DNA of 5,577 nucleotides, taken from contig JAITOI010000047.1 in NCBI GenBank assembly GCA_031289995.1, forward strand, positions 1-5,577. The letters are read 5' to 3'. Positions within the stretch are counted from its first letter, which is position 1, and each line of letters begins with the position of its first letter. The notes beneath the pieces are model-generated. The model was not told where the DNA came from, searched no databases, and saw only the letters and a list, made by a program, of their open reading frames with translations. The position numbers were made by a program, and so were the translations under genes. Origin of the DNA: Prevotellaceae bacterium (lineage in GTDB: Bacteria > Bacteroidota > Bacteroidia > Bacteroidales > UBA932). Of this stretch, positions 1 through 4,327 are shown in pieces.

Positions 1-158
1 TTACATTCTCAATAAGGGTATTGTCGCATATCGCATAATCGCATAATCGCACATCGATTTTGAGGTTGTTTTGTTGAAGAAAATTAGGTTGAAATGAGGT
101 TCGCTGCCAAGTCCACCCCCATTGCAAAACTCCTCCTCCACACAAAAAACGGTAGAAC
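1..158. other. Non-coding edge region downstream of the last gene
   Basis: This stretch follows the stop codon of the last gene and shows no supportable coding sequence. It contains the tandem repeat near its low-coordinate end. I found no clear intrinsic terminator, no Bacteroidetes-type promoter (TAnnTTTG with an upstream TTTG) on either strand, and no RNA gene. A minus-strand open frame running through here into the last gene's 3' end is a shadow of that gene. Confidence 0.5.
24..53. repeat. Short tandem repeat of a TCGCATAA-like unit
   Basis: Four head-to-tail copies are visible: TCGCATA (24-30), TCGCATAA (31-38), TCGCATAA (39-46) and a degenerate TCGCACA (47-53), with a further TCGA-like remnant after. 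The unit is 7-8 bp. The block lies downstream of the last gene of the cluster, in non-coding DNA at the window edge, so its full extent on the low side is visible but its link to the next gene is not. Function unknown. Confidence 0.6.
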
Positions 159-1055
159 TTAAAATTTCAAGAAAATTTTTGCCCTCACGCTCACCCCGCC
201 AAACGTGTATCTTACCTCCACAAAGTTTTCCTCGTCGCGGTAGCAGCCGTCGTAGGTGTAGAGCAGGGTGTTGATGCTGCTGCCAATGCGCATGTCGGTA
301 ATGGTGGTGCATCCTGCCTGCACGTGCGGCTTGGCGGCGCAGCGAATGAGCCTTTCGCCGAGCCTCAGCGAGTAGCGAATTTCGCCCAGCGTGCTGCCTT
401 CGTCGGCCACAACGATGCGGCTGTAGAGCGCGGTGTAGCGGGCTGCTACTGCCACTGGCTCGCGGTCGTCGGGGTCGGCTTCGCGCAGCAAGCTCAGCTC
501 CGAAAGGGCGGCGCCGATGGCCTCCACCGAGCTCACGCTATCCACGCCTGCCGACAGCTGCGCGATTTGCTCCGCCCGCTGCGCCTCGCGCTCGCGAAAC
601 TCCGCCAGCAGCTTGCCCTGCTGTGCCGTGCTGAAGGGGTACTTGACGTAGTAGCGGAAGTAGAGCTTTTTATCGGACTTTTTCTGCAGTTTTTCCCAAT
701 AAAATTCTGCAATGCGGCTGCTCGAAATGCCCTGCACGTAGGGAACTTTGGCCGCCTTGGTGGTGAGGCTTTGCCGGTACGTTGATGCCACCTCGCTGCC
801 GTAGTCCTCGGTGGAAAGCGAGCTGGTGGCCACCACCTTTTCGGCCACGCCGCGCACAATTTCTTGCTTCACCAGCAGCAATGCTTGCTGCTGCGCATCG
901 CTAAGCGTGGCGCCGGTTCCCATGCTGATGATGTGCTGCGGCTCGGCCAAATTTTTGGCCCACGCGGGCATTTTTCCGCTGCTCTCCACCACCTTGTCTT
1001 GAGCCACAAGCAGCACGGGTAGCAGCATTGCGAGTAGCATAAATAAATTTTTCAT
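159..1055 (-). CDS. LPP20-like secreted protein (298 aa)
   Basis: A Sec signal peptide occupies about residues 1-18 (hydrophobic to LLVA, cleavage before Q19). The mature N-terminus carries the LPP20-style module: PAWAKNLAEPQHIISMGTGA (30-49), then an alanine/glutamine-rich helix with SDAQQQALLLVKQEI (52-66). A middle region with LYFRYYVKYPF (131-141) leads into a charged helical stretch (about 142-190, with REREAQRAEQIAQL), probably coiled coil. The C-terminal third is beta-rich, contains three cysteines (239, 249, 271), and ends with a strand pair (FVEVRYTFGGVSVRAKIFLKF, 278-298). I recall Bacteroides hypothetical proteins with the same YFxYYVxYPF block followed by this two-part layout. It is the last gene of the cluster, separated from the previous one by 81 bp with a strong hairpin, so its expression may be lower than, or uncoupled from, the upstream genes. 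No catalytic motif is visible. The ATG at 1055 is the only start that yields an intact signal peptide. Confidence 0.92.
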   Translation of the reverse strand: MKNLFMLLAMLLPVLLVAQDKVVESSGKMPAWAKNLAEPQHIISMGTGATLSDAQQQALLLVKQEIVRGVAEKVVATSSLSTEDYGSEVASTYRQSLTTKAAKVPYVQGISSSRIAEFYWEKLQKKSDKKLYFRYYVKYPFSTAQQGKLLAEFREREAQRAEQIAQLSAGVDSVSSVEAIGAALSELSLLREADPDDREPVAVAARYTALYSRIVVADEGSTLGEIRYSLRLGERLIRCAAKPHVQAGCTTITDMRIGSSINTLLYTYDGCYRDEENFVEVRYTFGGVSVRAKIFLKF

Positions 1056-1058
1056 ACG

Positions 1059-1070
1059 CTCATCAATGAG
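1059..1070 (-). promoter_or_regulatory. Short palindrome just upstream of the last gene
   Basis: The minus strand reads CTCATTGATGAG, a palindromic 5-bp pair of arms (four practical base pairs around a 4-nt loop) ending four bases before the ATG at 1055. It lies between the terminator-like hairpin and the start codon, where a ribosome must bind. It could modulate translation or be chance; the stem is short. Confidence 0.25.
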
Positions 1071-1072
1071 TT

Positions 1073-1108
1073 AAAACCCTAACAAGGATGGTAAACCTTG
1101 TTAGGGTC
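1073..1108 (-). terminator. Terminator-like perfect hairpin between the two LPP20-like genes
   Basis: A perfect 12-bp inverted repeat pairs 1076-1087 (ACCCTAACAAGG) with 1096-1107 around an 8-nt loop. In the minus-strand RNA one further G-U pair (1108 with 1075) extends it. The minus-strand transcript continues from the stem into a short U run (four U including the last stem base), which is the orientation of an intrinsic terminator following the lipoprotein gene. On the plus strand the stem is followed by CAGG, so it would not terminate there. The U run is short, so partial termination or 3'-end protection is as likely as full termination. It ends about 18 bp upstream of the next start codon. 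Confidence 0.65.
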
Positions 1109-1136
1109 AGGTTGGTTTTGCAAGTGAGGCTACGCG

Positions 1137-1706
1137 CTAATTTCCGCCGTACTGCTTGGCAAACGCTTCCATTTCGGCGTCGAAGTTTTTGCGAAACTTC
1201 TCGCGGTCGAACAGCGTTTCCATTTTTTTGTTGCTGGCGGCGTTGCGCTCAAGGGCGTTGTACACCTCCGTTTTGTTCGCCTCCACAGCCATGTACACCT
1301 TGTACATCCCGTCCTGCGTTTGCGTGGTTTTGTTGCAGGCCACCGCCACGTTGCTGATTTGCTGGTTCACGACCTGCTTGGTCATGCCCTCAAACAGCTC
1401 GGAGTAGTCGGCAGGCGCTTGCCCCGCGTCGTTCACGTAGCGCTCCAGCACCTGCTTGATGAGCGTGCTGATGCTGCCGGCCAGCTCAGCGTTGGCCGCC
1501 ATGCGCGCCTTGTCGCGAGAGGTGTTGAGGTCTTTGCTTTGGCCAACGCCAAAGCCGCGAAAGTATTCCTTATCGCTGCGAAAGTTGTCGCAAGGAACGC
1601 TCACCTCTCTTTCGCCGCTGGCTTTCGCCACGGAGGTCGGCTTGCACGATGTTCCCATCGCGCACAGCGCTGCTGCTACGGCAGCGCAAATCACAATTCT
1701 TTTCAT
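1137..1706 (-). CDS. LPP20-like lipoprotein (189 aa)
   Basis: The frame can be read from a GTG at 1742 or an ATG at 1736, but the ATG at 1706 is chosen. It starts directly with a signal peptide (KRIVICAAVAAALCAMG), and the A-rich stretch expected of a Bacteroidetes leader lies just upstream. Cysteine 21 in MGTSC is the likely lipidation site, although Gly at -3 is a weak lipobox residue. No acidic surface-export signal follows (KPTSVAKASG). The core is LPP20-like: YFRGFGVGQSKDLNTSRDKA at 48-67, then an alanine-rich amphipathic helix (68-90). After a linker come helices and the strand MYKVYMAVEANK (133-144). The end is a charged helix containing DREKFRKNFDAEMEAF. LPP20 proteins (named for a Helicobacter lipoprotein) and the related FlgT N-domain are envelope proteins without enzymatic activity. 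A terminator-like hairpin lies about 30 bp after the TAG stop. The lipoprotein call is fairly sure; LPP20 membership is likely but needs a profile search. Confidence 0.9.
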   Translation of the reverse strand: MKRIVICAAVAAALCAMGTSCKPTSVAKASGEREVSVPCDNFRSDKEYFRGFGVGQSKDLNTSRDKARMAANAELAGSISTLIKQVLERYVNDAGQAPADYSELFEGMTKQVVNQQISNVAVACNKTTQTQDGMYKVYMAVEANKTEVYNALERNAASNKKMETLFDREKFRKNFDAEMEAFAKQYGGN

Positions 1707-1730
1707 TTTTTTTGTTGGTTTAATTTGTTT
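1707..1730 (-). promoter_or_regulatory. A-rich translation leader of the LPP20-like lipoprotein gene
   Basis: The bases before the ATG at 1706 read ACCAACAAAAAAA on the minus strand, resembling the leaders of the second and third genes. This A-rich run falls inside the reading frame if the upstream GTG or ATG is used. That is one reason to call translation from 1706 instead. Confidence 0.45.
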
Positions 1731-1752
1731 GAACATCTGCACGCGCTATCCG

Positions 1753-2745
1753 CTACCAAAGCCGCACGTACTTTACTTCTGGCTGATGCTCGGCGTACGC
1801 CTTTTGAACATCGCGGTAGGCTTGTATGCGCTCTTTTTCCAGCGCGGTATTCGCTGCCTGCTTGTTTTGCTCCATCTCTTTTTGGAACGCCAGCTCTGCC
1901 TGCTGGTCTTGGTAGGCACGCTCGTCCAGCCGCTTTACCTCCTCGGCAATTTTTCTGGCGAGCACAAGCGCTTCGCTAAAACAGTTGGCGCTGGGGTCTA
2001 TTTTTGCCAGCACTGCGCCTGCCTTTTTTGCACCCCCAACGTTCTGCTCGGCGCCCCACAGCGTAGCGGCCTCGTTGAGCCTCATCTTGCACTCGCGGTC
2101 TACCTTTAGCTGGTAGGCCGCATCGGTGGCTTCGATGGCTTTCTTGTAGCACTCGGTGCAAGCATCGGGCACGGACATCAGCTTGTAGATGGCCTCATCG
2201 TACTTTTGTGCGGCGCTCAGCGTTTGCGCCTCGCGAATAACAACGTCGCACTGGCTGGTGTAGTAGTCCATGATCTTTTGCTTGCCCAAATCCGCAAACT
2301 TTTTGTAGCTGGGGTCAAGCACGCTGATGTTTTTCAGCGCCGCCATGTACGCCTTGGTTTCATTGTCGCCAACGCCGGAAACGGAGGTGGTGGTGCTCGA
2401 AAAAATCTTCCCTTCCAAGCCGTCGCCGATGTAAAAGGTAACGTCCATTTTGTAGGCCTGCTTGGGCGGCGCGGTGGGCGTAAGGTATTTTTCGGTAACC
2501 ACGACGTTCACCGTAAAGATAAACCTTGAATACCCCGGGTCGGCAGCCACGCCTTGCTTGGTGGCGATTTGCGCCATTTTGTTGTGCAGATTTTTTTGCG
2601 CATCGGGCGTCAAACCCGTATTGTTGGGCACCCACACCGAAAGGGCTATCCCACTCCTGCCGTCATCTTGGGAGGCTTGCTGCGCATAAGCACAGCAAGC
2701 ACACCACATCAAGACAACCGCTAATAATATTTTACTGTTTTTCAT
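1753..2745 (-). CDS. Secreted protein with TPR-like and coiled-coil C-terminal half (330 aa)
   Basis: The reading frame extends upstream to a TTG at 2772 and a GTG at 2769, overlapping the previous gene. The ATG at 2745 is preferred because a complete signal peptide begins there (KNSK, hydrophobic core, CAYA before Q22). Numbering follows this start. Residues about 30-125 are beta-rich, with the strands IALSVWVP (33-40) and FIFTVNVVVTEKY (76-88), then a G-V-G turn and a helix (GVGDNETKAYMAAL, 124-137). From about 145 the protein is helical and holds two related TPR-like units, around VPDACTECYKKA (192-203) and IDPSANCFSEA (249-259). Each has a cysteine near the same place, and the first has a CTEC pair (196-199). 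The tail from about 260 is highly charged, Q/E/K-rich and probably coiled coil, ending VKYVRLW. I recall similar Bacteroides hypothetical proteins with the same two-half layout. The function is unknown; a scaffold or binding role fits the architecture but is unproven. Confidence 0.9.
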   Translation of the reverse strand: MKNSKILLAVVLMWCACCAYAQQASQDDGRSGIALSVWVPNNTGLTPDAQKNLHNKMAQIATKQGVAADPGYSRFIFTVNVVVTEKYLTPTAPPKQAYKMDVTFYIGDGLEGKIFSSTTTSVSGVGDNETKAYMAALKNISVLDPSYKKFADLGKQKIMDYYTSQCDVVIREAQTLSAAQKYDEAIYKLMSVPDACTECYKKAIEATDAAYQLKVDRECKMRLNEAATLWGAEQNVGGAKKAGAVLAKIDPSANCFSEALVLARKIAEEVKRLDERAYQDQQAELAFQKEMEQNKQAANTALEKERIQAYRDVQKAYAEHQPEVKYVRLW

Positions 2746-2758
2746 TGTCAGACTAATA

Positions 2759-3709
2759 TTATTTTTCACCAATTACCAGCTGCGCTTGCCCCAAGCCCTT
2801 CATCATTAGCTTGGCCTCCAGTTGATACTTTTCGCGCAGCGTTTTCCGCAGCCCGTCGGCCCAGTTGCGCGTGTCGAGGGCGCGCCCCTTGTCGTTGTAC
2901 AGCGGAATGCGCACCTGCTCGAACACCATCACCCGCTCGGTGGCATCGGCGGTCGAAAACCTGCCCTGCACGGTGTTGGCCGCCACCCAATTTTCGATGA
3001 GCGTACGCAGCTCTTCGCCTGCAAACTCCGTTTCCAAGTCGCTCTCAAACGAGTCCCACACGCGGATTCGCAGCGCAACCTCCCGACCGTTGGCGGCCAT
3101 ATCGTCAAAGTGGGCTTGCAGCTGGTTGTTGAAGTTGTCGAGATGCGAAAGCACCGCCTCCTCCAACAGCACCGGCAGCTCCGCCGAAAACGACGGCTGT
3201 CCGGTGCCCGACGCGCCCGCCACCTGCTTGTCGGTGTAGGCATCCAGCCCCTGCAGGTTGAAGGTGATGGACTTTTTGGGCCCCGTTTTGTTCTCCGTCC
3301 ACGTCATCTGCATCCAGATGTCGGCCTTGGCGACTTTCTTCAGCTGGTCGATGGGGCTTTCCGCCAATGCCGCACCGCTTTTGCTGGTGAGCAAGGCATC
3401 TTCCGCCGCCTGACTTTGCAGCGATTTGAGCGACGACTCCAGGTTTTTCAACGGAAACCCGCGCTCGCTCATCAGCTCGTTGATTTTGCTGACAACCAGC
3501 AGCAAGTCGGAGTTTTCCTGCAGCGCTTTTTTGTAGTCAGGATACTTTTCTTTGGTGCCCTGATTATCTACTTCGATCATGTAACCGTTTTTGTTGCACC
3601 ACACGTCGCTGGGCACTACCATAATGGTAGGCTTCTTGGCCTGCCCAAAGGCCATTGCGCTCAAGCCCATACATAGAGCCGCCGCGCACAAGATTTTCAT
3701 TGCTTTCAT
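2759..3709 (-). CDS. DUF6175-like secreted protein (316 aa)
   Basis: A Sec signal peptide (about residues 1-22) ends in AMAFG before Q23. The mature protein begins with the strand KPTIMVVPSDVWCNKNGYM (26-44), which I associate with DUF6175, a Bacteroidetes family of unknown function. A helical stretch follows, with SDLLLVVSKINELMSERGFPLKNLESSLKSL spread over 67-97. Next come KADIWMQMTW (128-137) and a strand pair ending LDAYTDKQVAGASGTG (155-170). This order (initial strand, helix with a G-F turn, A-D-I strand, then D-a-x-T-x-K-x-V) resembles the CsgG/LpoB-type periplasmic fold; that is inference. The C-terminal half has MVFEQVRIPLYNDKG (261-275) and ends GLGQAQLVIGEK. I see no enzyme motif. 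An alternative start at Met4 (3700) would give a signal peptide that is equally good; the first ATG is kept because the A-rich leader sits directly before it. The next gene begins 13 bp after the stop. Confidence 0.93.
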   Translation of the reverse strand: MKAMKILCAAALCMGLSAMAFGQAKKPTIMVVPSDVWCNKNGYMIEVDNQGTKEKYPDYKKALQENSDLLLVVSKINELMSERGFPLKNLESSLKSLQSQAAEDALLTSKSGAALAESPIDQLKKVAKADIWMQMTWTENKTGPKKSITFNLQGLDAYTDKQVAGASGTGQPSFSAELPVLLEEAVLSHLDNFNNQLQAHFDDMAANGREVALRIRVWDSFESDLETEFAGEELRTLIENWVAANTVQGRFSTADATERVMVFEQVRIPLYNDKGRALDTRNWADGLRKTLREKYQLEAKLMMKGLGQAQLVIGEK

Positions 3710-3729
3710 TTTGCTGTTTTTGTTTGATT
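3710..3729 (-). promoter_or_regulatory. A-rich translation leader of the DUF6175-like gene
   Basis: The minus strand carries AATCAAACAAAAACAGCAAA just before ATG. It contains the same 12-mer (ATCAAACAAAAA, 3717-3728) found before the preceding lipoprotein gene, seven bases from the start codon here and one base there. No Shine-Dalgarno motif is present. Confidence 0.45.
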
Positions 3730-3733
3730 AAGC

Positions 3734-4246
3734 TTAGAATATTCCGCCGAGCTTTTGGATGATGCCGGCATCCTCCAGCTCCTTGCGTAGCGTGGCCACA
3801 TTGACCGAAACCACCACGCCGATTTTGTACTCTTTGCCAATCTTTATGCGGTCGCCGGGGGCAATGGCGCCGTTATTGGAGAGCGAAACAAACTGCTGGT
3901 ACTTGCCGCCGTTGGCAAAGAATGGCTCAAAGTAATCCTTGCGCTCCTGCTCTATTCCGGCGTTGGCAGCCAAAGGTTTCTGTCCGGTTACCCTGTCTTT
4001 GCCCGCAAAACCCTTGAAGATAACGCCGTGAACGGCATTCTTCTTGGCCTGCTCTGTGGCCACGTTGGGGTCTTTGGAGTATGTCCACACTTTCACCTGA
4101 TAGGTGCCCTGTGTGCCCACGCCGGCGGCTTCAATTTCGTAGCGAAATTGCTGGGTTTCCTTGTCGGCTATTTTTTGCGTACTCGCACAGCCAACCATGA
4201 TGAGCGTTGTAGAAAGAACAGCGCCGAATTTTAGTATCTTCTTCAT
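3734..4246 (-). CDS. Small lipoprotein of unknown function (170 aa)
   Basis: The N-terminus is a lipoprotein signal peptide: MKKILK, a hydrophobic stretch to residue 18, then a lipobox-like MVGC with the lipidated cysteine at position 20. The residues after the cysteine (ASTQKIADKE) lack an acidic run at +2 to +6, so the Bacteroidetes surface-export signal is absent and anchoring on the periplasmic side is more likely. The mature part has a short beta-rich segment with the turn AAGVGTQGTY (40-49), a VKVWTYSK strand (51-58), then a helix TEQAKKNAVHGVIF (64-77). Its C-terminal half contains ANGGKYQQFVSLSN (111-124), then APGDRIKIGKEYKIGVVVSVN (129-149), a beta-hairpin-like stretch, and a final amphipathic helix. 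The G-x-G turn and following alanine helix recall LPP20/FlgT-type modules, but weakly. It lies 24 bp before the DUF6175-like gene, so the two are probably co-transcribed. The A-rich leader directly before ATG supports this start. No function can be assigned. Confidence 0.92.
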   Translation of the reverse strand: MKKILKFGAVLSTTLIMVGCASTQKIADKETQQFRYEIEAAGVGTQGTYQVKVWTYSKDPNVATEQAKKNAVHGVIFKGFAGKDRVTGQKPLAANAGIEQERKDYFEPFFANGGKYQQFVSLSNNGAIAPGDRIKIGKEYKIGVVVSVNVATLRKELEDAGIIQKLGGIF

Positions 4247-4260
4247 TTTTTTGTTTGATG
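4247..4260 (-). promoter_or_regulatory. A-rich translation leader of the small lipoprotein gene
   Basis: The minus strand reads CATCAAACAAAAAA directly before ATG. There is no Shine-Dalgarno sequence; an A-rich stretch at this position is the usual translation-initiation context in Bacteroidota, and it supports the start chosen. The 12-mer ATCAAACAAAAA recurs exactly before the next gene. Confidence 0.5.
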
Positions 4261-4284
4261 TTTTTATTTACATGAATAATAAAT

Positions 4285-4313
4285 AGGGACGCATAAAACG
4301 CTCACACGTCCCT
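4285..4313 (-). terminator. Stem-loop after the first gene, possible attenuator or weak terminator
   Basis: Arms AGGGACG (4285-4291) and CGTCCCT (4307-4313) form a perfect 7-bp stem. In the minus-strand RNA the intervening bases extend it by six more pairs, four of them G-U wobbles (4301-4306 with 4292-4297), leaving a 3-nt loop. On the plus strand the same positions would be A-C mismatches, so the extended structure exists only in the transcript of these genes. It lies 14 bp after the first gene's stop and is followed by an AU-rich tail (AUUUAUUAUU) rather than a clean U tract. That suits an attenuator or RNA-processing element better than a strong terminator. Confidence 0.5.
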
Positions 4314-4327
4314 GTTCTTTTCGTTGA

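Noticed and set aside
161..178. Near-palindromic A/T stretch at the end of gene 6 as a possible terminator
   Set aside because: The arms are interrupted by a mismatch, the loop would be only two bases, and there are no G-C pairs beyond one; not a credible terminator.
1..312. Minus-strand frame overlapping the 3' end of gene 6 and running to the edge, possibly a frameshifted extension
   Set aside because: Gene 6 ends in a coherent beta-strand pair and a TAA stop. The other frame starts with a His-rich nonsense stretch and shows no resemblance to the family.
324..785. Plus-strand open frame (153 aa) opposite gene 6
   Set aside because: Antisense to the coding region of the LPP20-like gene; its composition is that of a shadow frame.
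1076..1107. Telomere-like AACCCTAAC string
   Set aside because: A single occurrence in each arm of a terminator-like hairpin, with no repeat array; coincidence.
1456..2109. Plus-strand open frame (217 aa) spanning the gene 4/gene 5 junction, with hydrophobic stretches
   Set aside because: The hydrophobic look comes from the complement of the A-rich leader and signal peptide. Both underlying minus-strand genes are better supported.
2822..3676. Long plus-strand open frame (284 aa) opposite the DUF6175-like gene
   Set aside because: It is fully antisense to a gene with a signal peptide and family resemblance, is rich in H/R/V/L as expected of a shadow frame, and has no recognisable domain or leader.
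4265..4285. AT-only inverted repeat TATTTA...TAAATA in the gene 1/gene 2 gap
   Set aside because: Six A-T pairs around a 9-nt loop would be unstable and are expected by chance in AT-rich spacer; it also overlaps the better stem at its end.
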